Shown here one piece after another: positions 5,661 to 13,048 of a stretch of 14,925 nt of DNA (the first letter of the stretch is position 1; every line of letters begins with the position of its first letter). The stretch is from Muribaculaceae bacterium (GTDB taxonomy: Bacteria > Bacteroidota > Bacteroidia > Bacteroidales > Muribaculaceae). The position numbers and the translations under genes were made by a program. The DNA lies in NCBI GenBank assembly GCA_009775125.1, contig VSPD01000060.1, positions 1-14,925 of the forward strand, written 5' to 3'. The notes under the pieces were generated by a model. It saw only the letters and a list, made by a program, of their open reading frames with translations. It was not told the origin of the DNA and did no database searches.

Positions 5661-5676
5661 TTTATCACTTGATAAA
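5661..5676. promoter_or_regulatory. Palindrome abutting the serS start codon
   Basis: TTTATCA-CT-TGATAAA is a perfect 7+7 inverted repeat ending at the base before the serS ATG. Its left half plus three bases, TTTATCACTT, also occurs at 5640-5649, 21 bases upstream. It may be an operator or a structure over the ribosome entry site; chance in AT-rich DNA cannot be excluded. Confidence 0.35.
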
Positions 5677-6948
5677 ATGCTTACAATACAGCAAATAAAA
5701 GCCGACCCGCAGGATGCTATCCGCAGGCTCGCCATAAAAGGCTTCAAAGGCGAAGAAGCCATAAACAAGGTGCTCGAACTCGACACCCGCCGCCGCACAC
5801 TCCAGCTCCAAAACGACAACCAGGCCGCCGAACTCAACAAACTCGCCACCCAAATCGGAGCGCTTATGAAAAAAGGCGAACGCGACGCCGCCGAAGCCAT
5901 CAAAGCTCAAGTAGCCTCAATAAAGGAAAGCCAGAAGCAGATTGCCGCCGACCTCGCGGCAGCCGAGGAAGAAAGCCGCCAGATTCTCCTTTCCGTGCCC
6001 AACCTCCCCTATGCCGGCGTGCCCGAAGGACTCACTGCCGCCGACAACGTAGTGGAAAAAACCGGAGGCCCGATGCCCGACCTTGGCGACGAAGCCCTCC
6101 CCCACTGGGACCTCGCCAAGAAATACAACCTTATCGACTTCGACCTCGGCGTGAAAATCACCGGCGCCGGATTCCCCGTCTATATCGGCAAAGGCGCAAA
6201 ACTCCAACGCGCGCTCATCCAATTCTTCCTCGACCAGGCTTCCGAAGCCGGCTACCTCGAAATACAGCCTCCTTACGTCGTGAACGAAGCCTCCGGTTAC
6301 GGCACAGGCCAGCTCCCCGACAAGGAAGGCCAAATGTACCACTGCCAGGTCGACAACCTCTACCTTATCCCCACAGCCGAGGTGCCCGTCACCAACCTCT
6401 ACCGCGACGTAATCCTCTCGCAGGACCAGCTTCCCATCAAAAACTGCGCCTACTCGGCATGTTTCCGTCGTGAAGCCGGCTCCTACGGCAAAGACGTGCG
6501 CGGACTCAACCGCCTGCACCAGTTCGACAAAGTAGAAATCGTGCGCATCGAGCGTCCCGAAGACTCCTACGCCGCCCTCGAAGAAATGAAAGACCACGTG
6601 CAGGGCCTTCTCGAAAAACTCGGCCTGCCCTGGCACATCCTCCGTCTTTGCGGCGGCGACATGAGCTTCACTTCCGCCATTACATTCGACTTTGAAGTGT
6701 TCTCCGCAGCCCAGAAACGTTGGCTCGAAGTGTCGTCGGTATCCAACTTCGAGACATACCAGGCCAACCGCCTCAAATGCCGCTACCGTGGCGACGACAA
6801 GAAAACCCACCTCTGCCACACCCTCAACGGCTCCGCCCTGGCCCTGCCCCGCATCATGGCAGCCCTGCTCGAAAACAACCAGACCCCCGAAGGCATCGTA
6901 GTGCCCGAGTGCCTGCGCCGCTACACCGGCTTCTCCATCATCGACTGA
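5677..6948 (+). CDS. serS: Seryl-tRNA synthetase
   Basis: A 423-residue class II aminoacyl-tRNA synthetase that charges tRNA-Ser (and tRNA-Sec where present) with serine in the cytoplasm; the length is normal for the family. Residues 1-105 form the charged antiparallel coiled-coil arm that grips the long variable arm of tRNA-Ser. The serine-binding TAEVP is at 233-237. Motif 2 is FRREAGSYGKDVRGLNRLHQF (263-283) with the ATP-binding Arg. Motif 3 is NGSALALPRIMAALLENNQ (384-402). The ATG at 5677 gives the usual MLTIQQI start. It lies 68 bases after the yqeY-like gene, with a hairpin repeat and a palindrome in between, and ends at a strong terminator. No sign of damage. Confidence 0.98.
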   Translation: MLTIQQIKADPQDAIRRLAIKGFKGEEAINKVLELDTRRRTLQLQNDNQAAELNKLATQIGALMKKGERDAAEAIKAQVASIKESQKQIAADLAAAEEESRQILLSVPNLPYAGVPEGLTAADNVVEKTGGPMPDLGDEALPHWDLAKKYNLIDFDLGVKITGAGFPVYIGKGAKLQRALIQFFLDQASEAGYLEIQPPYVVNEASGYGTGQLPDKEGQMYHCQVDNLYLIPTAEVPVTNLYRDVILSQDQLPIKNCAYSACFRREAGSYGKDVRGLNRLHQFDKVEIVRIERPEDSYAALEEMKDHVQGLLEKLGLPWHILRLCGGDMSFTSAITFDFEVFSAAQKRWLEVSSVSNFETYQANRLKCRYRGDDKKTHLCHTLNGSALALPRIMAALLENNQTPEGIVVPECLRRYTGFSIID

Positions 6949-6967
6949 TACCCACTCGGTATAAAAT

Positions 6968-7010
6968 AAAAATGCGGGCCGCGTCTTAAATGATGCGGCC
7001 CGCATTTTTC
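6968..7010 (+). terminator. Strong terminator after serS
   Basis: Fifteen perfectly paired bases: AAAAATGCGGGCCGC (6968-6982) with GCGGCCCGCATTTTT (6995-7009) around a 12-base loop, 19 bases past the serS stop. The stem carries A and T runs at both sides, so it could also work from the minus strand. Confidence 0.92.
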
Positions 7011-7076
7011 ATATCACCATTGAATTGGCACAAGCCGAAAATGCGGTGCATGGAATCGCGTAGCGATTCGGAAAGA

Positions 7077-7177
7077 AATTTGTGAAATTCGTGCAATTTG
7101 TGAAATTTGTGGACCCCTGAGCGCGGTCGCGCTCTTTTTAACCACGAATTACACAAATTTCGAGGATTTCACAAATT
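7077..7177. repeat. Large intergenic inverted repeat built from AATTTGTGAAAT units
   Basis: Left arm 7077-7112 and right arm 7142-7177 are 36 bases each and match at 30 of 36 positions when one is reverse complemented. In the centre sits a perfect hairpin GAGCGC-GGTC-GCGCTC (7119-7134). Each arm is itself two degenerate direct units of about 18 bases of the type AATTTGTGAAATTCGTG. Just outside lies a small hairpin GAATCGC-GTA-GCGATTC (7053-7069). This non-coding stretch between serS and the fimbrillin gene holds no gene that I can support. Confidence 0.8.
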
Positions 7178-7232
7178 ATTTTGAATCAATTATGTTCCTA
7201 TCGGGTGGATTCACTCACTGACTGTTAAATAA

Positions 7233-7251
7233 TAATGCTCCGTAATTACGG
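7233..7251 (-). terminator. Possible weak terminator of the fimbrial operon
   Basis: CCGTAATTACGG (7240-7251) is a perfect 12-base palindrome 16 bases beyond the fimbrillin stop codon, followed on the minus strand by AGCATTATTATTT. The stem is short, so termination may be inefficient or occur at the larger inverted repeat further on. Confidence 0.3.
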
Positions 7252-7266
7252 CTTGACCCATTGGGT

Positions 7267-8352
7267 TTATTCGTAGTTGGTCTCAATCTCGATGAAGGAG
7301 TCGACGGTAGGCGTGCCGAATTCGATGGCGCCCATGTCCTCGTTGGTATTGATGAGGAGATTGTAGATATAGTGCACGCCGGGCTGCCATGACGAGAATT
7401 TGCTCGTGGAGAGCGCGAATTTCAACAAGCCGTCGCCATAGGTGCTTCCCTCCACGCGGTTTTCTTCCGGAGTATTGGCATTAGGCCAAAGTTTGGAGCC
7501 GCTCTCGGTGTCGTAGATGGAGCACATAACGGTCAGATAAGTGTCATTTCCGTTGCCGTTGCTTCGCCATGTAAGGGTCTGCGGAAGCATAAACATGCTT
7601 TCGCCTGTGCCAAATCCGTCGGGGGTAATCACAGTAGGCGTGGTAGTGAGGGTAATGAGCTCGTCGGGCGATTGCGACCAATATATCACATATGGCATAG
7701 GCGTGTTCTGGTCGGTCCATGTGCCCACATTGCCGGAAGCGATATCATCGGTTGTGGATTCTTTTGGGAATGTGAAATTTCCTTTGGTCATGATGTTGGA
7801 GAGGCCTACGTTCGACACTTTCACCGTGAGCTTGGGATCGGACGAACGCATCTTCACCGTGAACTTTGAAAGCGCATGGCGGAAATTGAATATCACCTGG
7901 GCGTTGGCCTGTCCGGTGTTTCCGCTAAGGTTGGGGCTCACGGCATAGATAAGGTCTTTCGACGTCATATATGCGTCGAAGGGCACAGGCGAGAGCGGGC
8001 TTGACGTGCCAAGCCACGACGCAGGGGCGTAGGCGTAGAAATCCACTGTCTCTTTCGCCGGCCAGTACTGCGTGGGGGAATACGTCCATACGTTGGACGC
8101 CGACTTGTTCACCGTAACGTTATCCATAAACAGTTTGGGTGCCTCGTCGGTGCCGGTGTAGGCATAGACATTGAACGATTTAAGGGTGTTGGTGGTGGTT
8201 TCCACGGCGCGTGAATGTTCGGTGGCCGCGGCAAAGCGGATTTCATTGCCAGCCGGCATCACGGGCTCGTCGGCAGAGTCGCTCTCGGAGCATCCTGCCA
8301 GGGCAATCATAGCGACAGACATCGCTGTGAGATACTTGAATTCTTGTTTCAT
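7267..8352 (-). CDS. Fimbrillin-like surface lipoprotein
   Basis: A 361-residue exported lipoprotein. The signal peptide MKQEFKYLTAMSVAMIALAG ends at the lipobox cysteine C21. The segment IRFAAATEHSRAVETTTNTLKSFNVYAYTG is characteristic of the fimbrillin-like family (Mfa_like_1 type), followed by WPAKETVDFYAYAP and a long beta-rich body with a second domain ending VHYIYNLLINTNEDMGAIEF. In Bacteroidales such proteins are lipid-exported to the outer surface and form fimbrial stalk, anchor or tip subunits; the arginine in HSRAVE could be a maturation site, by analogy with Porphyromonas pilins. It is the last gene of an operon, 21 bases after the DUF5119 gene. Whether it is a major or minor subunit cannot be told. 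Confidence 0.85.
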   Translation of the reverse strand: MKQEFKYLTAMSVAMIALAGCSESDSADEPVMPAGNEIRFAAATEHSRAVETTTNTLKSFNVYAYTGTDEAPKLFMDNVTVNKSASNVWTYSPTQYWPAKETVDFYAYAPASWLGTSSPLSPVPFDAYMTSKDLIYAVSPNLSGNTGQANAQVIFNFRHALSKFTVKMRSSDPKLTVKVSNVGLSNIMTKGNFTFPKESTTDDIASGNVGTWTDQNTPMPYVIYWSQSPDELITLTTTPTVITPDGFGTGESMFMLPQTLTWRSNGNGNDTYLTVMCSIYDTESGSKLWPNANTPEENRVEGSTYGDGLLKFALSTSKFSSWQPGVHYIYNLLINTNEDMGAIEFGTPTVDSFIEIETNYE

Positions 8353-8373
8353 CTTTTGTAATTATTTGATATT

Positions 8374-9327
8374 TTACACACAATTGCTTTCGAGGTCGAT
8401 TTCCACCACATTCCAGCCGTCGACACCCACGGCAATGCCTCCCACGTCATCGGGATTGGACGGTATATCGCCCTCGGGGATAGCTATCCCGTCGATTATT
8501 ATTATAACACGGCGACGTCCATTAAGGTTATCGATACGGTCGGTTATGTCGAAATCTTTGGTAAACATTTTGCCATCGGAGCGCGCGATACGCACTGTAA
8601 GCCAATATTTCCGGCTGTCGACAGGCAGGAATCCGCACGCATCTCCTTCCATCGTGGCCTGCGCCCTGTCAACCTCCATGGGCACTGAAAGCGCGGCCTC
8701 CGCTCCCGAGGGCATCGCGGAAGACACAACCATGCGCGTGTTCACGCTTCGCACCAGGGCTTCGGCCGACTTCACTCTTTCAATTCCATTCACATTTTTC
8801 ACTATCACCCGGAATTCGGTGGCCAGAGAATCGGGCGAGCAGCGTATCACACTTTTGCCACACTCCTTGTGCTCGCCGGAGGCAGAGGTGTAAATCACTC
8901 CGCAAAGCGTCACCTCGACATGAGGCACTGTCGCGCCATAGAGCATCCCGGAAGTGACGGCAATATCGTCGGCCGCGGTTCTTACCTGCGCGGCCAGGGT
9001 TCCGAAATCATTTGTATCCACAAGCCGCACCCCCCGCAGGTCGTTGTTGCACGCAAGCATGCGGTAGCTGCCCACCGGCAACTGCACCGGCCCGCCGGAT
9101 GCGCCGGCAATATCGAACCGCCAGATTGCACCGCCTTTCGATTCCGGGAAAAAATATACAGTCATGCCTTCGGGCGATGCCCCGGGGGCATTGTCCCACA
9201 TAAAATTTACATGCACTTCCCGGTCGGCGGCAAACGGACATTCTATATCCTTATGGCTGCAAGCTGACAATAGTAATGCCATTACCAACGCCAGGCACGA
9301 TTCCATATTTGCGATGCTCACAGTCAT
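8374..9327 (-). CDS. DUF5119 fimbria-associated lipoprotein
   Basis: A 317-residue lipoprotein. The signal peptide ends with LLLSAC (Cys at residue 23 counting from the ATG at 9327). The sequence VHVNFMWDNAPGASPEGMTVYFFPE followed by a PVGSYRMLACNND motif matches the N-terminal domain of DUF5119 proteins, which sit in fimbrillin gene clusters of Bacteroides and relatives; the exact role is unknown, possibly a fimbrial anchor or minor subunit. The start at 9327 was preferred because the ATG overlaps the TGA of the upstream DUF3575 gene (ATGA), a typical coupled arrangement; ATG 9306 is an alternative. The frame is open further upstream to 9435 but that part lies inside the DUF3575 gene. Confidence 0.8.
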   Translation of the reverse strand: MTVSIANMESCLALVMALLLSACSHKDIECPFAADREVHVNFMWDNAPGASPEGMTVYFFPESKGGAIWRFDIAGASGGPVQLPVGSYRMLACNNDLRGVRLVDTNDFGTLAAQVRTAADDIAVTSGMLYGATVPHVEVTLCGVIYTSASGEHKECGKSVIRCSPDSLATEFRVIVKNVNGIERVKSAEALVRSVNTRMVVSSAMPSGAEAALSVPMEVDRAQATMEGDACGFLPVDSRKYWLTVRIARSDGKMFTKDFDITDRIDNLNGRRRVIIIIDGIAIPEGDIPSNPDDVGGIAVGVDGWNVVEIDLESNCV

Positions 9328-9926
9328 GGCCGGTTCTTGGTGTCGCGCCCCGGAAACCACACGAGCGTTACCTCGACCGCTGTCGGGCCAAAATAGGACC
9401 AATCGTTGCGGCCGGTGCACACATATGTTCCGCACTGCGGCTTGTATTTCAAAATATCGCCCCTGCTGTATCCCACGCGCAGGTTAAAATCGAGGTGCAG
9501 CCTCGGGCTTACGGGCAAAGAGTATCCATAGCTCACTCCCGCGCCCCACACTCCATGCGGCGAGCGAAGACCCTGCGCGCCGAATTCGAAATCGAAATCG
9601 TGAATAGAGCCGTAGATTCCGACATGGTGTCCTTCCATGGCGGGCTTGTCGCGGCCTATCCAACGGCGCACTTCCAGCCAGCCTCCGCGCACACGCCAGT
9701 ATCGGTGCCGGGCGTCTTGGCTCCACCAGGCCCACACCGATTCCATCGCGACAGACACGCGCTGCTTGCCGAACCACAGTTCGGCTCCGACATCGGGAGT
9801 AATCACTACATCGTGGAGCAGATTGGTCTTCAAAGCCCATTTTATCCCGGGCTCGTCGGCCGGAGAGGCGGCGCGAGCTGTGTGGCACATGCCTGCAAGC
9901 AGCGCAAGCACAGCCAAAAATCGCAT
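9324..9926 (-). CDS. DUF3575 fimbria-associated outer membrane protein
   Basis: A 200-residue exported protein with a cleavable signal peptide (MRFLAVLALLAGMCHTARAA). The mature protein begins with the DUF3575 hallmark WALKTNLLHDVVITPDVGAELWFG and continues with beta strands rich in W, Y and G (SVWAWWS, YWRVRGGWLEVRRW, GVSYGYSLPVSPRLHLDFNLRVGYS), as in a small beta-barrel. Such genes head fimbrillin loci in Bacteroidales, and the product probably sits in the outer membrane near the fimbrial base. The ATG at 9926 gives the best signal peptide; an in-frame ATG at 9950 would add 8 residues. The stop overlaps the next start by 4 bases. Probably the first gene of the fimbrial operon. Confidence 0.82.
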   Translation of the reverse strand: MRFLAVLALLAGMCHTARAASPADEPGIKWALKTNLLHDVVITPDVGAELWFGKQRVSVAMESVWAWWSQDARHRYWRVRGGWLEVRRWIGRDKPAMEGHHVGIYGSIHDFDFEFGAQGLRSPHGVWGAGVSYGYSLPVSPRLHLDFNLRVGYSRGDILKYKPQCGTYVCTGRNDWSYFGPTAVEVTLVWFPGRDTKNRP

Positions 9927-9950
9927 AATATAGGGTGGAAAAATATTCAA

Positions 9951-9980
9951 AATTGCTGAAACGTTTCCATTTCAACAATT
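9951..9980 (-). terminator. AT-rich hairpin between vanZ-like and DUF3575 genes
   Basis: On the plus strand AATTGCTGAAA (9951-9961) pairs with TTTCAACAATT (9970-9980) at 10 of 11 positions. Read on the minus strand the second arm runs into TTTTGAATATTTTT. It lies 20 bases beyond the vanZ-like stop and could terminate that transcript or shape the 5' end of the fimbrial mRNA. Confidence 0.45.
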
Positions 9981-10000
9981 CCTCGCAAGATAAGGTTCGC

Positions 10001-10408
10001 CTAACTGCGGATATGGAGGATGCGACGGATTGCGGGCGGAGCCGCGGGCAGAGCGATAAGGATGCCTACGGTGTCGGCCAGCAGGTCGAGGGGGTCGCCC
10101 GACCGCTCGGCGGTGAGGGCCGACTGCATTATTTCGTCGGCGGCGGAAAATATAAGCACGCCAAGGGCAATCGCGAGCATTACACGACGAGTCAATACAG
10201 AAGCTCCGCGGCGGGCGCGCTGGTAGTCGAAGGCAATGGCTCCGGTGAGCCCTCCCATCATTATGGCATGGATAAGTTTGTCGATATGCGGAATCACCGG
10301 CAGAGAGTTGTCGGGAACGGGATGCGCGGCAAGAGTGGCGTAAAGGATAAAAGCCACGACCGCCATCGAGGGCCAGTAGTTTTTAATGATGCACAATGCT
10401 CGATTCAC
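10001..10408 (-). CDS. VanZ-like small membrane protein
   Basis: A 135-residue integral membrane protein of the VanZ type. Hydrophobic segments are at about 14-30, 45-62, 76-93 and 108-125; the family hallmarks are HIDKLIHAIMMGGLTG (41-56) and SAADEIMQSALTAERSGDPLDLLADTVG (87-114), with the conserved His and the D-E-Q-D-D acidic pattern. VanZ was named from teicoplanin resistance, but single-copy homologues are widespread with unknown roles; nothing here indicates resistance. The apparent start is GTG at 10408; the next in-frame ATG (10366) would remove the first membrane segment's leading residues. It follows DUF3109 by 24 bases, a gap that contains short degenerate repeats of the type ATCGTGCAT. 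Confidence 0.75.
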   Translation of the reverse strand: MNRALCIIKNYWPSMAVVAFILYATLAAHPVPDNSLPVIPHIDKLIHAIMMGGLTGAIAFDYQRARRGASVLTRRVMLAIALGVLIFSAADEIMQSALTAERSGDPLDLLADTVGILIALPAAPPAIRRILHIRS

Positions 10409-10432
10409 GATGCACGATTTTTAACGCGGTTC

Positions 10433-11032
10433 TTAATCATTTTGACAATACTGGCGGATGTATTCCTCAGCGGTGAAGGCAAGTTCATCGTACCATTCCT
10501 GCCCAAAACGGGCTATGAGGGGCTCGCGCAAAAATTCGTAGGCGCGTATGCCTTTTGCCCGCCCGAGCACTTCGGCGCATTTGCATATTTTCCAACGGTC
10601 GTAGTTCACGGCAGTGGTGCCGTTGTCGAATTGCTTGATACGCGCCGGGTAGAGGTAGCAGGATATGGGTTTGCGGAATGATATGCGGCCCTCGCGGAAA
10701 GCCTTCTCAATGGCGCATATGCAGAGGCCTCCCTCGGCATAGGTGGAGAAGACGCAGTTGCCGGTGTCGGGCAGAATCTGCGTGACAAGGTCGTGCTCGA
10801 TGTCGCGGTAGCTTACTCCTTCTTCCTCGATGCGGCGTTGGGCGGCAGGGAGCAGGTCGCGCCATATCTCGGGGAGGATTTCATGCAATATGGCGTCCTC
10901 GGCCTCGGTGAGAGGCGCGCCGGCGTCGCCCTCGATACAGCACTGGCCAAGGCATTTTTCGAGGTCGCAGCAAAAGAAGCGTTCTATAAAATCGAGCGAT
11001 ACGAGAGTCTCGTCTTTTCCTATTTGAAGCAT
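10433..11032 (-). CDS. DUF3109 cysteine-rich protein
   Basis: A 199-residue soluble protein starting at ATG 11032 (MLQIGKDETLVSLDFIERFF). It matches DUF3109: a cysteine cluster CCDLEKCLGQCC near residues 21-32 followed by GDAGAPL, then single and paired cysteines in GNCVFSTYAEGGLCICAIEKA, ISCYLYPARI and KICKCAE. Seven or more conserved cysteines suggest metal or iron-sulfur binding, similar in style to YkgJ-type proteins, though this is inferred. Function is unknown. The open frame continues upstream into the end of the plug gene to 11164, but the family start and the hairpin repeat in that stretch make 11032 the better start. It follows the plug gene after 76 bases. Confidence 0.85.
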   Translation of the reverse strand: MLQIGKDETLVSLDFIERFFCCDLEKCLGQCCIEGDAGAPLTEAEDAILHEILPEIWRDLLPAAQRRIEEEGVSYRDIEHDLVTQILPDTGNCVFSTYAEGGLCICAIEKAFREGRISFRKPISCYLYPARIKQFDNGTTAVNYDRWKICKCAEVLGRAKGIRAYEFLREPLIARFGQEWYDELAFTAEEYIRQYCQND

Positions 11033-11077
11033 TGCGTAGTCAAGTATAAGGTAGAAGGGATGAGTGATATTTTTTTT

Positions 11078-11101
11078 CACAAGCCGGAGGCTCATGTTCC
11101 C
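11078..11101 (-). repeat. Interspersed hairpin repeat, copy 2
   Basis: The plus strand reads CACAAGCCGGAGGCTCATG and four more bases; on the minus strand it is the same unit as 5611-5634. It differs from copy 3 (11110-11133) by one base and lies 32 bases away in direct orientation. It can fold as CATGAGCC-TCC-GGCTTGTG with wobble pairs, in the gap between the plug and DUF3109 genes. Confidence 0.65.
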
Positions 11102-11108
11102 GGGGCCG

Positions 11109-12380
11109 TCACAAGCCGGAGGCTCGTGTTCCCAGGAGGGAGACGGCGATGAGGCGGTCGGCACGGTCGCCGGGGCGGCGGGTATATACTTTTATGAGGT
11201 ATTCGTTTTGGGTCTGGAAGCGGTCGCCCTCGATTGGAGCTGTGTAGCCTCGCGACGAACCGGGTGGCACCACAAGGTACTGATAGTTGTACTGCCCTTG
11301 TTTAAGGAGTGCCACATGCTCGTAGCGGCCTGTGGCGCGGTTGTAGGACATGAGGGCCGAATCGTCGAAGTGCCGGCATGTGAAGTCGCCGTCGAGAAAC
11401 ACGAGCGAGCCGGGCATTTCGGGAGCTTCGAGAGAAAAGTGCACCACAACATAGTCGGCCTCTATATCGGAGTCGGCGACGTTGTATTCGCGTATGGTGA
11501 AGCGTCCGGCGCGTGTTTGGTCGTAGAGATACATAGCGTCGGCACGGGGCAAGTCGGTGGCAAGGCGCACATGGTAGTAGGGGTCGGCCCATGCCACTTC
11601 CTCAACGCCCATGCCGGGATAGGTGGTGGATGCGGCCTCGAAACGGCGGTATTCGTTTCCGGCCTCGAAGATAAGCGGGGCCTGATGCTCATAGACGCTT
11701 ACCTTGGCAGAGGCCATGCGCAGCGGCTGGCGCAGGGCCACTTCCGAATCGTAGCGGCCGTTTTGCTGAATCATTACGGTTATGTCGTTGAACGGGTCGG
11801 TGACATTGGCGCGCTCGGTGTCGACCTCGATAGACAGCTGCTGGTGCGCGTCGTTGTAGTCGACATCGGTTACGCCCGACAGCCGGGCCGATATGCCGGC
11901 GCTTTGCTCCGACACCATGAAGCGGCATTGGAGCCATGTGTCGTCGGGGTCGTCCTCGGGATATACACGCAGCAGGTAGTTGCCCGATATGCGTGGCGCC
12001 ACTTGCTCGTTGGGTATTGCGAGCCGATAGTTGACATAGTGCACGGTCGTGACCTCGGAGAAGGCGTAATCGTCGATTGAGCCTTGGTTGAATCCGTCGA
12101 GAAATTCGGAGTCGACGAGGGTCGACGGCTGCCAGTCGGCGTTGCAATGTATCAGTTCGTAGCGGAGATACACACGGTCGTCGCCAAGATGGTCGAAGGA
12201 GAAGATGAGGCGGTCGGGGGTGTTGAGCACTATCACGGGCGGGGCATCGTCGTTGCCGTCGAGCTTGACCTGCAACGAGCGGATGCGCTCGTTGAGCATG
12301 CCCGTGCGCGTGTCGACGCGTCCCCATGCCGGCAGCGTGACGATAAACGCGAGCAATATGTGCAGCAGCCGGCTTACCAT
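11109..12380 (-). CDS. Type IX secretion plug (DUF5103) family protein
   Basis: A 423-residue exported protein: signal peptide MVSRLLHILLAFIVTLPAWG, then a beta-rich body. Matching features of DUF5103 are the early IRSLQVKLDGNDDAPPVIVLNTPDRLIFSFDHL region, YLRYELIHCNADWQPS with S/DFLDGFNQGSIDDYAFS, the NYLLRVYPED stretch, DPFNDITVMIQQNGR, and a C-terminal YEHVALLKQGQYNYQYLVVP. In Flavobacterium the DUF5103 protein plugs the periplasmic side of the SprA translocon of the type IX secretion system; homologues occur widely in Bacteroidota, also where the rest of the system is uncertain. The start overlaps the ung stop (7 bases), suggesting coupling. The last six codons fall in a hairpin repeat. 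No other secretion genes are in the window. Confidence 0.85.
   Translation of the reverse strand: MVSRLLHILLAFIVTLPAWGRVDTRTGMLNERIRSLQVKLDGNDDAPPVIVLNTPDRLIFSFDHLGDDRVYLRYELIHCNADWQPSTLVDSEFLDGFNQGSIDDYAFSEVTTVHYVNYRLAIPNEQVAPRISGNYLLRVYPEDDPDDTWLQCRFMVSEQSAGISARLSGVTDVDYNDAHQQLSIEVDTERANVTDPFNDITVMIQQNGRYDSEVALRQPLRMASAKVSVYEHQAPLIFEAGNEYRRFEAASTTYPGMGVEEVAWADPYYHVRLATDLPRADAMYLYDQTRAGRFTIREYNVADSDIEADYVVVHFSLEAPEMPGSLVFLDGDFTCRHFDDSALMSYNRATGRYEHVALLKQGQYNYQYLVVPPGSSRGYTAPIEGDRFQTQNEYLIKVYTRRPGDRADRLIAVSLLGTRASGL
11110..11133 (-). repeat. Interspersed hairpin repeat, copy 3 (covers the plug gene's end)
   Basis: The best-paired copy: CACGAGCC-TCC-GGCTTGTG forms eight pairs including one G-T. 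It supplies the last codons of the plug gene (TRASGL and stop), so the repeat has been taken into the reading frame or the gene's original end was replaced by it. Confidence 0.65.
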
Positions 12381-13036
12381 TCGATTGGTGTTTGGCCGTG
12401 TTGAGCGAGCCATGCGTTGGCTTGCGAGAAGTGACGGCATCCGAAAAATCCGCGATAGGCCGAGAGGGGCGACGGGTGCGGGGCGGTGAGCACAAGATGG
12501 CGCATACGGTCGATGAAAGCGCCCTTGCGTATGGCGTAGCTTCCCCAGAGCATGAATACCAGGCCGTCGCGTTCCTGTTCGAGGCGACGCACGGCGGCAT
12601 CGGTAAATTCTTCCCAGCCTTGACGCTGATGGCTGCCGGCACGGTGAGCCTCAACGGTGAGGGTGGCGTTGAGCAGAAGCACGCCCTGGCTCGCCCAGCG
12701 GCCGAGGTCGCCGTCGGCGGGAAAAGGCTTGCCAAGGTCCGATTCTATTTCCTTGAATATATTCACCAGCGACGGAGGCATCTGCACCCCCGGCGCCACA
12801 GAGAAACACAGGCCGTTGGCCTGGCCCACATCGTGGTAAGGGTCCTGGCCGAGAATCACAACCTTCACTTTGTCGAAAGGGCATGCGTCGAATGCGGCAA
12901 AAATTTTGCCTGCGGGAGGGAACACCTGCCTTGTGGAGTATTGCTGACGGACGAAACCGGCAAGGTTGACAAAATAGTCCTTGTCGAATTCATCGGCGAG
13001 CCTTTTTTTCCAGGATTCTTCTATTTTTACATTCAT
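12374..13036 (-). CDS. ung: Uracil-DNA glycosylase (family 1)
   Basis: A 220-residue family 1 uracil-DNA glycosylase that removes uracil from DNA to start base excision repair. Both signatures are intact: GQDPYH at 63-68 with the catalytic D65, and HPSPLSAYRGFFGCRHFS from H187 (catalytic His and DNA-intercalation loop). The uracil-binding LLLNATLTVE (120-129) and FMLWGSYA (161-168) are also as expected. Length is normal. The ATG at 13036 gives the usual charged N-terminus. Its stop overlaps the start of the plug gene, so it heads the minus-strand block. A -7 element at 13048-13041 implies a very short or absent leader. Confidence 0.97.
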   Translation of the reverse strand: MNVKIEESWKKRLADEFDKDYFVNLAGFVRQQYSTRQVFPPAGKIFAAFDACPFDKVKVVILGQDPYHDVGQANGLCFSVAPGVQMPPSLVNIFKEIESDLGKPFPADGDLGRWASQGVLLLNATLTVEAHRAGSHQRQGWEEFTDAAVRRLEQERDGLVFMLWGSYAIRKGAFIDRMRHLVLTAPHPSPLSAYRGFFGCRHFSQANAWLAQHGQTPIEW

Positions 13037-13040
13037 TTTG

Positions 13041-13048
13041 CAAAAATA
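13041..13048 (-). promoter_or_regulatory. -7 element upstream of ung
   Basis: TATTTTTG on the minus strand fits TAnnTTTG and ends only four bases before the ung ATG. No matching -33 TTTG is seen. If used, transcription would start at or next to the start codon, giving a leaderless mRNA. Confidence 0.4.

Noticed and set aside
5917..7005. A 362-codon open frame antisense to serS
   Set aside because: It mirrors the codon bias of serS, a certain gene on the other strand; its composition (repeated V, G, F, E runs) is typical of antisense shadow frames.
7053..7177. CRISPR-like array in the AATTTGTG repeats
   Set aside because: Only four degenerate units in inverted pairs without regular unique spacers, and no cas genes.
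11033..11164. N-terminal extension of the DUF3109 protein by 44 residues
   Set aside because: It would lie over the plug gene's end and two hairpin repeats, and the family begins at about the ATG at 11032.
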